A DNA stretch of 64,000 bases from Clostridiales bacterium (lineage in GTDB: Bacteria > Bacillota > Clostridia > Christensenellales > JAISNN01): assembly GCA_031289755.1 (NCBI GenBank), contig JAITOU010000023.1:38837-102836 (forward strand). Direction: 5' to 3'. The notes under the pieces were generated by a model. The model ran no database searches, had not been told where the DNA came from, and saw only the letters and a list, made by a program, of their open reading frames with translations. The position numbers were made by a program, and so were the translations under genes. Below are positions 8,154 through 16,595 of the stretch, piece after piece; the first letter of the stretch is position 1; every line of letters starts with the position of its first letter.

Positions 8154-10316
8154 ATGAGCAAAAAACGTGATGAGATTGTCGGGCAAAACAGCGCGGAGCA
8201 AACAGCCGATACCGGCGGTATGAAGTATAATATGATTGTGTCGTCCAAGGACGGCGGCAGGTCTATATACGGCACGCAATCAAACAGTTACGGTTACGTT
8301 TCTCCGCCCAAGACCGAGGATTATCATTTTCCTATCAACGTTCCCGGCACGCAAATCCAAACCGCCGATAACACTCCGCAATTTGTCGCGTATAATATTC
8401 CGTCTAAGGCTTCCGGCGAGCAGGCGCAAGCCGTCAAAAATCAGCCTAAGCCGGACAAAAGACAAGCCGATAGGCCGACAGCGGCGGACAAACAAGCCAA
8501 ACAGCCCGTTCCGCCCAAAAAACGCGGCGAAAAAAAGGGAAGCGGCAATATAAAGACGGTCTTTTGGTTTGTCGTTATACTTTTTTTGCTTGCGATAGTC
8601 GGGGCGGCGTACAACAGATATTTTGTCGTTCCCGAAGCGATAACATACACCGTTGCCTTTGACTCGAACGGCGGCACGGATATTGCTTCCGTTACCGTAA
8701 AAGCGGACGACAACGTCGTAGCGAAGCCGACCGACCCGACAAAGGACAACTATAATTTTGACGGTTGGTTCGATAACGCCGGGCTTAGCGGCACGGCGGT
8801 AGACTTTCCGTATAAGGCAAATGGCGACATAACTCTTTATGCGGCATGGAAAGTCGTCGAATACTCGATTTTCTATATTCTCGACGGCGGTATAAATCAT
8901 TCGGATAATCCGCTTACATATACCTATTACGATAGCGATATCGAGATAAAAAAGCCGTCAAAGTCAGGTTATACCTTTTTGGGCTGGACGGGAGACGGCA
9001 TTTCTCTCACGCTCCCTTATGTCATAACAAGCGGAAGCAAGGGCATTCTCACCCTGACGGCTAATTGGGCGGAACATTTCACGATAACCGCAAGCGTCAA
9101 CGGCACGGGCGGAACGATATTCCCCGACGGAAACGTATCGGCAATTATAGGCGACGACAGGACTTTTGATATCGCGCCGAATGTCGGACACTATATAGCG
9201 GATGTATTTGTGGACGGCGTCAGCGTCGGCGCAGTAAGCTCCTATACCTTTTATAACGTAACGTCAAATCATACTATAACGGCGGATTTTGATATCAATT
9301 TGTTTAATATATACGCATACGCGGGACAAGGCGGAACGATATCGCCGAACGGCACTGTTATTGTACCTTATGACGGCAGTCAAGCTTTTACGGCTGAGCC
9401 GATTACGGACTACAAATTCAGTTATTTTTTGATAGACGAAAGCATTATTTACACGTCGGATAATATCTATACCTTTGCCAATGCGACGGCAAATCACATG
9501 ATAGTCGCATACTTCGAGCTTATTCCGGCTGCCGACTACACAATAACGGCAAGTGCGACTTCTATCATCGATGTCGGCAGTACGATAAGTCCTGTCGGAA
9601 ACGTATCGGTATTATACGGAGCAGATAGGATATTTACTTTTTCTCTGAACGGCGACGAAGTACTTAGCATAATAGTAGACGGAAACGCATTGAGCGATAT
9701 AGAAATCGCTTATGCGGTAAGTAACGGATATACTTTTTACAATGTAGCGGCAAATCATACGATACGCGTGTCATTCATACCGGCAGGGGCTACTACATTT
9801 GCCGTCACGGCAACGTCGGGCGCAAACGGCAGTATAACTCCGAACGGAGTAGTAAGCATACTCGCCGGTCAAGAGCAGCTGTATAATTTTACTCCGAACG
9901 GCGGATATAAGGTGCTTAACGTCTTTGTCGACGGAATAGCTCTCGACGGGGCGGCTCTTACAAATGCGATAAATAACGGATATTTGATGGACAATATAAT
10001 AACAGACCGTACGATAGATGTAACCTTCGCGCCGATTTGGGCGGCTATCTATCAGATAGAAGCTACGCCGACATATCCGATAATCGGTGTGCCGCCGACG
10101 GGCAACAGGATAATACCGAGCGGAATAATAAACGTAGCGTCGGGCGGAAGCTTCACCTTTGAAATCGCGGTAAACAGCGGTTATCATGCCGTTTCGATAA
10201 TAATCGACGGCGTACCCTTGACCGGAGCCGAGCTTAGCGACGCGGTTATATACGGATATACCTTTGCAAACGTCACGGAGAACCACAGTATAGAGATAAC
10301 CTTTGCGCACGATTGA
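8154..10316 (+). CDS. membrane-anchored surface protein with InlB-type repeats
   Basis: 720 residues from the ATG at 8154, which has GAGAGGA 10 bases upstream; an earlier in-frame ATG at 8136 overlaps that site. Residues 1-140 are hydrophilic, rich in Pro, Gln and Lys and probably disordered. One membrane segment follows at about 143-163, so the protein should sit with its N-terminus inside and the bulk outside. Two Listeria-Bacteroides (InlB B-type) repeats with the GYTFLGW-like signature come next (about 165-310), then five divergent InlB repeats of 70-85 residues, each with a GGTISPNG-like start and a YTFxNVTxNHTI end. No LPxTG sorting signal is present; anchoring is by the membrane segment. 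Likely an adhesin or cell-envelope stalk. Confidence 0.85.
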   Translation: MSKKRDEIVGQNSAEQTADTGGMKYNMIVSSKDGGRSIYGTQSNSYGYVSPPKTEDYHFPINVPGTQIQTADNTPQFVAYNIPSKASGEQAQAVKNQPKPDKRQADRPTAADKQAKQPVPPKKRGEKKGSGNIKTVFWFVVILFLLAIVGAAYNRYFVVPEAITYTVAFDSNGGTDIASVTVKADDNVVAKPTDPTKDNYNFDGWFDNAGLSGTAVDFPYKANGDITLYAAWKVVEYSIFYILDGGINHSDNPLTYTYYDSDIEIKKPSKSGYTFLGWTGDGISLTLPYVITSGSKGILTLTANWAEHFTITASVNGTGGTIFPDGNVSAIIGDDRTFDIAPNVGHYIADVFVDGVSVGAVSSYTFYNVTSNHTITADFDINLFNIYAYAGQGGTISPNGTVIVPYDGSQAFTAEPITDYKFSYFLIDESIIYTSDNIYTFANATANHMIVAYFELIPAADYTITASATSIIDVGSTISPVGNVSVLYGADRIFTFSLNGDEVLSIIVDGNALSDIEIAYAVSNGYTFYNVAANHTIRVSFIPAGATTFAVTATSGANGSITPNGVVSILAGQEQLYNFTPNGGYKVLNVFVDGIALDGAALTNAINNGYLMDNIITDRTIDVTFAPIWAAIYQIEATPTYPIIGVPPTGNRIIPSGIINVASGGSFTFEIAVNSGYHAVSIIIDGVPLTGAELSDAVIYGYTFANVTENHSIEITFAHD

Positions 10317-10381
10317 CCGCAGACGGAAGCACTCAAGCATAAGTAGATAAAATTTAATAAATAAAAATTTTTGAAAAACTA

Positions 10382-10410
10382 TTGAAACGTGCGTTAAAGT
10401 ATGCTATTAT
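10382..10410 (+). promoter_or_regulatory. promoter of 66-aa gene
   Basis: TTGAAA (10382-10387), 17-bp spacer, TATTAT (10405-10410). The upstream half (ATTGAAACGT, then TTAAA) closely resembles the promoter at 1192. Confidence 0.7.
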
Positions 10411-10443
10411 ATAGATATCAAAAAGCAAACGGAGGACAATATT

Positions 10444-10644
10444 ATGTCGGAACAAATCAAAACAACGGATACGGGAGCTTATCAATTTTCCGCTAAAAAT
10501 ATCGGTACGACCGCCGACCTGAGCGCGGGCTCGTATTATAATACAAAAAGACCGGAACCGGCAGCTCCTGCTCCCGTCTTGACAAAGAAAGAGCAAAAAG
10601 CCAAAGATAAGGCAGACAAAAAAGCCGCTAAGAAAAACAAATAA
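10444..10644 (+). CDS. small hydrophilic protein, function unknown
   Basis: 66 residues: a polar N-terminal half, a Pro/Ala linker and a strongly basic Lys/Ala tail of about 20 residues that could bind nucleic acid or acidic surfaces. It has its own promoter and a GGAGG ribosome site, so it is likely real. Its composition (Q, P, K, A) recalls the cytosolic N-terminus of the neighbouring surface protein, which hints at a shared origin or partner. Nothing else is recognised. Confidence 0.6.
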   Translation: MSEQIKTTDTGAYQFSAKNIGTTADLSAGSYYNTKRPEPAAPAPVLTKKEQKAKDKADKKAAKKNK

Positions 10645-10655
10645 GTCAAAAGCGC

Positions 10656-10674
10656 TATCATAATTATTATGATA
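10656..10674. repeat. 19-bp palindrome after 66-aa gene
   Basis: TATCATAAT, central T, ATTATGATA: a perfect palindrome 12 bases after the stop codon. Without a T-run it is more like an operator or mRNA end structure. The rest of 10645-10773 holds only a 23-codon reading frame without a ribosome site. Confidence 0.5.
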
Positions 10675-10773
10675 ATGAACTAATGCCGCCAAAAAAACAA
10701 ATAATTTTGCAGACGGCACTTTTGTTTCGGGCAAAAAAACCGCTAAGGCGATAAAAAGCACGGCGGCAATCAT

Positions 10774-10814
10774 AAAGACGGAGAAACACCCGTGAGGTTT
10801 TCTCCGTCTTTTTT
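10774..10814 (+). terminator. rho-independent terminator
   Basis: AAAGACGGAGAAA (10774-10786) pairs perfectly with TTTCTCCGTCTTT (10798-10810) and a T-run follows. It ends transcription before metG. Confidence 0.9.
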
Positions 10815-10820
10815 ATATAG

Positions 10821-10877
10821 GGGAACACCGCGCAAGTCAGATAAAATTTCAAGCTGCGTCTTTTTTGCCGCGTTCCC
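10821..10877 (+). repeat. partial copy of the metG 3'-end repeat, bounded by inverted GGGAAC/GTTCCC
   Basis: Positions 10836-10869 match 12935-12968 (the last codons of metG plus the beginning of the 115-bp repeat) with only three or four differences in 34 bases. Here the copy is enclosed by GGGAAC (10821-10826) and GTTCCC (10872-10877). metG is therefore flanked by direct repeats about 2.1 kb apart. Confidence 0.65.
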
Positions 10878-10906
10878 TTTACTTTTCTTTCAATAAATAG
10901 TATAAT
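10878..10906 (+). promoter_or_regulatory. promoter of metG
   Basis: TTTACT (10878-10883), 17-bp spacer, TATAAT (10901-10906). The leader is short and contains no T-box. Confidence 0.75.
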
Positions 10907-10939
10907 TATTTAATATATTTATTTACAGAGGTTTTTGTT

Positions 10940-12943
10940 ATGAAGAAAAACGGAAAATTTTATATAACCACGCCTATCTATTTTCCGAGCGGCAGCTGGC
11001 ATTTGGGGACTTGTTATACTACCGTTATGTGCGATTGCTTGGCGCGGTTTAAGCGTATGCAGGGCAAAGACGTTTTTTATTTGACCGGAACGGACGAACA
11101 CGGTCAAAAGATAGAGACAAACGCCAAGAACGCCGGTATGACGCCGAAGGCTTATGTAGACGAAAAGGTCGGGAAGCTCAAAGAGCTTTGGAAGCTTTTG
11201 GGGATATCCTACGACAAATTTATCAGAACGACCGACAAGGAACACGTCGCCGCCGTTCAAAAGATATTTACAAGGCTCTATGAAAAGGGCGATATATATT
11301 TGAGCGAATACGAAGGGCATTATTGCGTGCCTTGCGAATCCTTTTGGACGGACGCACAGCTCAAAGACGGCAAATGCCCCGATTGCGGACGCGACGTCAA
11401 GCTCATGAAGGAAGAAAGCTACTTTTTTCGCCTTTCAAAATATCAGGACAGAATCATAAAGCATATCGAGGAAAATCCGGAATTTTTAGAGCCGAAAAGC
11501 CGCAAAAACGAAATGATAAACAATTTTTTGAAGCCCGGTCTTACCGACCTTTGCGTCAGCCGTACTTCTATCAAGTGGGGAATACCCGTGCCGTTCAATC
11601 CCAAGCACGTCATATATGTGTGGATAGACGCGCTAAATAATTACATTACCGCGCTCGGCTACGGCTCGGATGACGAAAAGCTCTTTAAACAGTTTTGGCC
11701 GGCGGACATTCATATGATGGGCAAGGAGATAGTACGGTTTCATTCGATAATATGGCCGGCCTTTCTCATGGCTCTCGATATACCGCTGCCAAAAAAAGTT
11801 TACGCGCACGGCTGGATGACCTTTTCCGGCGATAAGATAAGCAAGAGCAAGGGCAATACCGTAGACCCCGTCGTCTTGTCCGACAGATACGGTGTAGATG
11901 CCGTGAGATACTATCTATTGAGAGAGATACCGTTCGGACAGGACGGCAACTATACAAATTCGATATTCCTCAGCCGTATCAACACCGACCTTGCCAACGA
12001 CCTCGGCAATCTCGTCAGCCGCACCGCCGCCATGATAGGACAGTACAACGGCGGACTGCTCCCGAAGGCTTCGGCAAGGACATCGGACGACGATAAGCTC
12101 ATAGCGCAAGCCGAAGGCTTACTGCCCAAAATCACCGAGTTTACCGACAAGCTGCTCGTGCCGGAAGCCTTGAACGAAATCATAAAGCTCGCGCAAGCCT
12201 GCAACAAATATATCGACGTCAACGCGCCGTGGATTTTGAAAAAGAACGGCGATACGGACAGACTCAATACCGTACTCTACAATCTCGCCGAAACAATCAG
12301 AATAATCGCCGTCGCCCTTACACCGTACCTGCCCGATACGGCGGAAAAAATTCTTGCGGTCTTTGAAGTCGCGCAGGGTAACGCCGGCTTTGACAGCATA
12401 ACAAAATTCGGCGGTCTCAAACAGGGAATAGCCGTGACAAAAATTCCGCCGCTCTTCCCGAGAATAGACATCGAAAAGGAATTGAAAATATTTGAAGCGG
12501 ACGCGCTCGAAACGCAAAACGCTCAACTTGCAGCCGCCGTAAAAGCCGACGCTCCGTCGGCGGACAAAGCGGACAAAAACGAAAAAGCCGCAACGGAGAC
12601 CGTAGTAGACGACGGCATGATAAGCATAGACGATTTTGCAAAAATACGGCTCAAAACCGCAAAGGTCATTGCCTGCGAGAAGGTGGAAAAGTCCGAAAAG
12701 CTTTTGAAACTTACGGTCAGGCTGGGCGCGGAAACGAGAACGATAGTCAGCGGAATCGCTCACAAATATACGCCGCAAGAAATGGTCGGCAAAAACGTCA
12801 TAGTCGTCGCAAATCTCAAACCGGCGAAGCTCAAAGGGATAGTGTCGGAAGGAATGATACTTTGCGCCGAAGACGAAGAACGCAATCTGTCGATAGCAGC
12901 TCCCGAGAATGGTGACTTTCCCGACGGAAGCACCGTCAGATAA
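10940..12943 (+). CDS. metG: methionine-tRNA ligase with C-terminal tRNA-binding domain
   Basis: 667 residues; charges tRNA-Met with methionine in the cytosol. The class I signature appears as PSGSWHLGTCY (HIGH motif, residues about 15-26), an unusual variant. A zinc knob with four cysteines (CVPCESFW...CPDC) lies near residues 130-150, and KISKSKGN (KMSKS loop) at about 297. After the anticodon-binding helices there is a Lys/Ala linker, then from about residue 557 an EMAP-II/Trbp111-like OB-fold tRNA-binding domain. The start is ATG behind AGAGG. The length is normal for the MetG plus tRNA-binding-domain form. The 3' end runs into the tandem hairpin repeat. Confidence 0.97.
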   Translation: MKKNGKFYITTPIYFPSGSWHLGTCYTTVMCDCLARFKRMQGKDVFYLTGTDEHGQKIETNAKNAGMTPKAYVDEKVGKLKELWKLLGISYDKFIRTTDKEHVAAVQKIFTRLYEKGDIYLSEYEGHYCVPCESFWTDAQLKDGKCPDCGRDVKLMKEESYFFRLSKYQDRIIKHIEENPEFLEPKSRKNEMINNFLKPGLTDLCVSRTSIKWGIPVPFNPKHVIYVWIDALNNYITALGYGSDDEKLFKQFWPADIHMMGKEIVRFHSIIWPAFLMALDIPLPKKVYAHGWMTFSGDKISKSKGNTVDPVVLSDRYGVDAVRYYLLREIPFGQDGNYTNSIFLSRINTDLANDLGNLVSRTAAMIGQYNGGLLPKASARTSDDDKLIAQAEGLLPKITEFTDKLLVPEALNEIIKLAQACNKYIDVNAPWILKKNGDTDRLNTVLYNLAETIRIIAVALTPYLPDTAEKILAVFEVAQGNAGFDSITKFGGLKQGIAVTKIPPLFPRIDIEKELKIFEADALETQNAQLAAAVKADAPSADKADKNEKAATETVVDDGMISIDDFAKIRLKTAKVIACEKVEKSEKLLKLTVRLGAETRTIVSGIAHKYTPQEMVGKNVIVVANLKPAKLKGIVSEGMILCAEDEERNLSIAAPENGDFPDGSTVR

Positions 12944-12950
12944 GATTTTA

Positions 12951-13250
12951 AGCGGCGTCTTTTTTGCCCTAAACCGCCTTGTCGTCTTGATAATAGCACC
13001 GCTATTACCGTCGCCGACAAGACGCTTTATGACTAAAAAATACTTGCTTAAAATCATTCCTTATAAGCGGCGACTTTTTTGCCCTAAGCCGCCTTGTCGT
13101 CTTGATAATAGCGCCGCTATTACCGTCGCAGACAAGACGCTTTATGACTAAAAAATACTTGCTTAAAACTCATCTTATTTTGTATGGCGTCCTTTTGCCG
13201 TAAAGTGCTTCTCTCAAAAAACACTTGCTTAAAACCGGCGAGTTTTTATA
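12951..13250 (+). repeat. tandem 115-bp hairpin repeat (two units plus a degenerate third)
   Basis: Unit 1 (12951-13065) and unit 2 (13066-13180) are about 95% identical over their first 103 bases; a shortened third copy follows to about 13250. Each unit can fold: CTTGTCG/CGACAAG and TAATAGC/GCTATTA arms around a 3-base loop, an outer GCGTC/GACGC pairing, and the unit is bounded by TTTTAAGC and GCTTAAAA as inverted ends. No protein-coding character. It fills the 361-base gap after metG and looks like a REP- or MITE-like element. Confidence 0.8.
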
Positions 13251-13252
13251 GT
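13225..13252 (+). promoter_or_regulatory. candidate promoter of oxidoreductase gene, made from repeat end
   Basis: TTGCTT (13225-13230), supplied by the end of the third repeat copy, a 16-bp spacer, and TATAGT (13247-13252). A GCGGAA/TTCCGC hairpin follows at 13274-13290, before the start at 13305. Confidence 0.45.
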
Positions 13253-13304
13253 AAAGTCAAATGCAAATAAAGCGCGGAATAAGCTTCCGCAATAAGGGTG
13301 AATA

Positions 13305-14267
13305 ATGGAAAAAGTAATACGTTGGGCGGTGTGCGGTTTGGGTTCTATCTCTCATAGGTTTGTCAAAGCCGCCGCAAAGGTAGAGAATGCAAAGGTCGTC
13401 GCGTGCGTTTCGTCGTCTAAGGAGCGCGCCGAAGCCTTTAAGGTGCAGTACGGACTGACCGCCGCTTACACTTACGAAGAATTTTTGACGGCGCAGGGAA
13501 TCGATGCCGTCTATGTCTGTACAAATATGAACGACCATGTAAAAAACACCGTCGCTTTTTTGAACGCCGGATATTCGGTGCTGTGCGAAAAGGCGTTCGC
13601 CTTAAACGTCGGAGAAGCGGAAGAGATGTTCGCCGCCGCCGCTAAGGCGCAAAGACTTGTCATGGAAGCCATGTGGACGCGCTTTATACCGTGTACGGAA
13701 AAGCTTCTCGAAACGGTCAATTCGGGAAAGATAGGCAAAATCACGGCGATGAAAGGCGCGATGATAGGGATATTTACCAATAAAAAACACCGTGTCTTCG
13801 ATAAGGCGCGCGGCGGCGGAACAATGCTCGACCTTATGGTCTATAACGCCGCCTATTCGCACTTTTTGAAGGGCGCACCCGATACGGTCACGGCGACGGG
13901 CGTCGTAAAGGACGGTGTAGACGTCGATTGCTCGCTTACGCTCGGCTACAAGGACGGAGCGACTGCAAGTCTGATTAGCTCGTCGGTCGCTAAGCCTTTC
14001 AAATTTGGCTATCTCATAGAAGGCGAAAAAGGTAAAATCAAAATTCCGCATTTTCATTGGGGTACGGGCTTTAAGGTCTATACGAACGGAAAAATATTCC
14101 CTAAGCGTTACCGTTTCGCTATGCCGGACTTTACCTATGAAATACGCCACTTCGATGACCTGCTCATACAAGGCGCAACCGAAAGTTCTTTGATGACAAG
14201 GGAAGTGACATTGGCGGTTATGCGCGTATTAGAAGAAGCCAACGGGCAACTCGGAGTGGAATTTTGA
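13305..14267 (+). CDS. Gfo/Idh/MocA family NAD(P)-dependent oxidoreductase
   Basis: 320 residues. The N-terminal Rossmann domain begins WAVCGLGSISHRF (nucleotide-binding GxGxxxxR-like loop). The catalytic lysine lies in CEKAFALN (about residue 90), the position of the family's EKP motif, with Ala-Phe replacing Pro. The C-terminal alpha/beta domain has the MEAMWTRFIP signature of dehydrogenases acting on sugars or trans-dihydrodiols. Substrate unknown. The start is ATG behind AAGGGTG. It is followed 17 bases later by tatD. Confidence 0.9.
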   Translation: MEKVIRWAVCGLGSISHRFVKAAAKVENAKVVACVSSSKERAEAFKVQYGLTAAYTYEEFLTAQGIDAVYVCTNMNDHVKNTVAFLNAGYSVLCEKAFALNVGEAEEMFAAAAKAQRLVMEAMWTRFIPCTEKLLETVNSGKIGKITAMKGAMIGIFTNKKHRVFDKARGGGTMLDLMVYNAAYSHFLKGAPDTVTATGVVKDGVDVDCSLTLGYKDGATASLISSSVAKPFKFGYLIEGEKGKIKIPHFHWGTGFKVYTNGKIFPKRYRFAMPDFTYEIRHFDDLLIQGATESSLMTREVTLAVMRVLEEANGQLGVEF

Positions 14268-14284
14268 TTTGAAGAGAGGATATA

Positions 14285-15058
14285 ATGCTCATAGACAGTC
14301 ACGCTCATCTGAATGACGAAAGACTCCTAAAAGACGTAGACGCTATCGTAAGCGAATGCGGTAATTACGGCGTGGAATCGGTGATATGCGTAGGTTACGA
14401 CCGCGCGTCGAGCTTGAAAGCCGCAGAGCTTGCCGAAAAATACGCTTGTATCTATGCGGCGGTTGCTTTTCATCCGCACGATTCAAAAAGCTATACGGAA
14501 GACGACGCCGATTTGTTTTGCGTGCTTGCCAAAAATACAAAGGTCGTCGCGATAGGCGAAACGGGTCTGGATTATTATTATGACCTATCCGAGCGAAGCG
14601 TTCAAAAGCGCGTATTTGCGGCACATTTGGAGCTGGCGGACGGTCTGAAACTGCCGGTGGCAGTACACGTCAGAGATGCCTACGGCGACACTCTCGATAT
14701 ATTGAAGCAAAATAAAAAATATCTGAATAACGGAATCATCATACACAATTACAGCGGCGATATCGATACAATGCGTGAATTTGACGCCTTCGGCTGTTAT
14801 TATTCCTTCGGCGGAACGCTCACCTTTAAAAACAACCGCAAGGGCGCGGAGTCCTTTATAGCGGCTGAGCGGTCGAGGATTTTGCTCGAAACCGATTGCC
14901 CTTATCTCACGCCCGAGCCGCATAGGGGTAAGCTCAATTATCCGTATTATGTCAAGTATGTAGCCGAGAAGGGCGCGGCACTCTTAGATATCGATTACGG
15001 CGAATTTGTCAAGCTGACAAATCACAATACAAAAACATTATTTAAAAGGTTGAAATGA
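14285..15058 (+). CDS. tatD: TatD family metal-dependent hydrolase
   Basis: 257 residues, a full-length TatD-type TIM-barrel hydrolase (3'-5' DNase/RNase activity in studied members). Metal ligands are visible: DSHAHL at the start, GETGLDYYY (about residue 93), HVRDA (about 125), IIHNYSG (about 155) and LETDCPYL (about 202). Cytosolic. Its TGA overlaps the ATG of the next gene (ATGA), so the two are translationally coupled. tatD near metG and ksgA is the common Firmicute arrangement; the usual RNase M5 gene (rnmV) between tatD and ksgA is missing. Confidence 0.95.
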   Translation: MLIDSHAHLNDERLLKDVDAIVSECGNYGVESVICVGYDRASSLKAAELAEKYACIYAAVAFHPHDSKSYTEDDADLFCVLAKNTKVVAIGETGLDYYYDLSERSVQKRVFAAHLELADGLKLPVAVHVRDAYGDTLDILKQNKKYLNNGIIIHNYSGDIDTMREFDAFGCYYSFGGTLTFKNNRKGAESFIAAERSRILLETDCPYLTPEPHRGKLNYPYYVKYVAEKGAALLDIDYGEFVKLTNHNTKTLFKRLK

Positions 15059-15648
15059 ATAACTATCTTTATGAATACGGCGATAAACTGTATATAAACT
15101 TGACCAACGAATGCAGCAACAACTGCGATTTTTGCGTACGCAACGCCGCCGACGGAGTGGGCGGCTACAATCTCTGGCTGTCAAAAGAACCGTCGGCGAA
15201 GGAGATAATAGAAAGCCTAAAAAAGACCGACCTTGACAAATACAAGGAATTTGTCTTTTGCGGCTTCGGTGAGCCGCTTTACGCTCTCAAAGGGATTTTG
15301 GAGATAGGCGGATATTTGAAGAGCCTAAAAAAGAGCGTCAGGCTCAATACTAACGGTCAAGCCGATTTTATTTGCGGAGCGGGAACGGCGGAAAAATTGA
15401 AAAATGCGGTGAACACCGTAAGCATCAGTCTGAACGCTTCAAACGCAAAAAAATACAACGAAGTATGTAAATGCGCTTTCGGAGAAAAAGGCTTTTATGC
15501 AATGCTGAAATTTGCCGAAGAATGTGTCAAGAACGTCGACCGCGTTATCTTGTCCGTAGTTGATACGATAGGCGACGACGAGATAGAGAAGTGCCGTGCG
15601 CTGACGGCGCATTTGGGGGCGGAGTTCAGAGTAAGAAAATACGAATGA
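15055..15648 (+). CDS. TatD-linked radical SAM protein
   Basis: 197 residues. CSNNCDFC (about residue 17) is the CxxxCxxC radical SAM cluster motif; GFGEPL around residue 70 is the SAM-binding GGE-like motif. The short length and the four-base overlap with tatD match the family of small radical SAM proteins that always accompany TatD in Clostridia (TIGR04038 type). Reaction unknown; the coupling suggests it modifies or is regulated with TatD's substrate. No ribosome site other than that inside tatD. Confidence 0.88.
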   Translation: MNNYLYEYGDKLYINLTNECSNNCDFCVRNAADGVGGYNLWLSKEPSAKEIIESLKKTDLDKYKEFVFCGFGEPLYALKGILEIGGYLKSLKKSVRLNTNGQADFICGAGTAEKLKNAVNTVSISLNASNAKKYNEVCKCAFGEKGFYAMLKFAEECVKNVDRVILSVVDTIGDDEIEKCRALTAHLGAEFRVRKYE

Positions 15649-15726
15649 AATCTGTTCGCCGTGCAGTTTATAGGTCTAATCTAATAAAAAAACCTTTGAA
15701 GCGGTATTTAAATAAAAGGAAAAACA

Positions 15727-16548
15727 GTGAATATAAAGGATATAATAATTTCAAATAATTTCCGTTATAAAAAGTCTTTGGGACAAAATTTTATTACGGA
15801 TATGAATTTGCTCAGAGCCGTCGCCGCAGACAGCGGCGCAGGCAAGGACGACACCGTCGTCGAGATAGGCGCGGGAGCGGGCGGCTTGACGCTCGCCTTG
15901 TCGGAAGCCGCCGGAAAGGTTTGCGCTTTTGAAGTGGACAACAGCTTGGAGAGTATACTCAAAGAAACGCTGAAAGATTGCGCTAATACGCAAGTCATCT
16001 TTAAAGACGTTCTCAAAATGAGCGATGCGGAGATAGCAGAGATAGCGGGGGAGTCGTTTTGTGTCGCGGCAAATCTTCCGTACTATATAACCACGCCGCT
16101 CATAATGAGATTTCTCGAAAGCTCGCTCGGCGTCAAGAGCCTTACCGTCATGGTTCAAAAGGAAGTGGCGGAGCGTATAACGGCGCGTCACAATACTAAG
16201 GAGTATTCGTCTATCACGCTCGCAGTCGATTTTTATGCCGATGCGGAGATAAAGAGAATTGTCGGCAGAAATATGTTTTTTCCCGTTCCGAACGTCGATT
16301 CCGCACTCTTAAAGCTGACGGTCGTGCCAGACAAATATAAGGTAAAAAACAAAGAGAAATTTTTGAAGTTTTTAAATTCGGCTTTTTATATGCGCCGAAA
16401 GACCTTTGCCAATAATCTCAACGCCGTCTTTGGTCTGGAAAAAGAAAAAATCGGACAAATTCTCTCCGATTGCGGATATTCGCAAAGCATAAGGGGAGAA
16501 GCGTTGGCTATGGCGGATTTTTTGAAGCTCTACGAAAGGATTTTTTGA
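15727..16548 (+). CDS. rsmA: 16S rRNA (adenine1518/1519-N6)-dimethyltransferase
   Basis: 273 residues (KsgA). The N-terminus carries KKSLGQNFITD; SAM-binding motif I is VVEIGAGAGGLTLAL (about residue 45); the catalytic NLPYYITTP (motif IV) lies at about 117. The C-terminal helical domain includes FYMRRKTFANNL. It dimethylates two adjacent adenines in helix 45 during small-subunit assembly. The start is GTG at 15727 behind AAAGGAAA. The length is normal for the family. Confidence 0.97.
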   Translation: MNIKDIIISNNFRYKKSLGQNFITDMNLLRAVAADSGAGKDDTVVEIGAGAGGLTLALSEAAGKVCAFEVDNSLESILKETLKDCANTQVIFKDVLKMSDAEIAEIAGESFCVAANLPYYITTPLIMRFLESSLGVKSLTVMVQKEVAERITARHNTKEYSSITLAVDFYADAEIKRIVGRNMFFPVPNVDSALLKLTVVPDKYKVKNKEKFLKFLNSAFYMRRKTFANNLNAVFGLEKEKIGQILSDCGYSQSIRGEALAMADFLKLYERIF

Positions 16549-16595
16549 AAGCTATACAACACCGCGCTGATAAATTTACTGGGGGATAGTAACGT

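Noticed and set aside
10683..10754. 23-codon reading frame after the 66-aa gene
   Set aside because: No ribosome site and no conserved feature.
10821..10939. T-box or SAM riboswitch before metG
   Set aside because: No T-box consensus (GGGTGGNACCGCG) or SAM-box motifs; the inverted repeat belongs to the repeat copy upstream of the promoter.
12119..13057. 312-aa minus-strand reading frame across the metG end
   Set aside because: Shadow of metG and of the repeat; composition and lack of a start site argue against it.
12951..13250. CRISPR array behind metG
   Set aside because: Units are 115 bp, contiguous, and have no short repeat with unique spacers; no cas gene is nearby.
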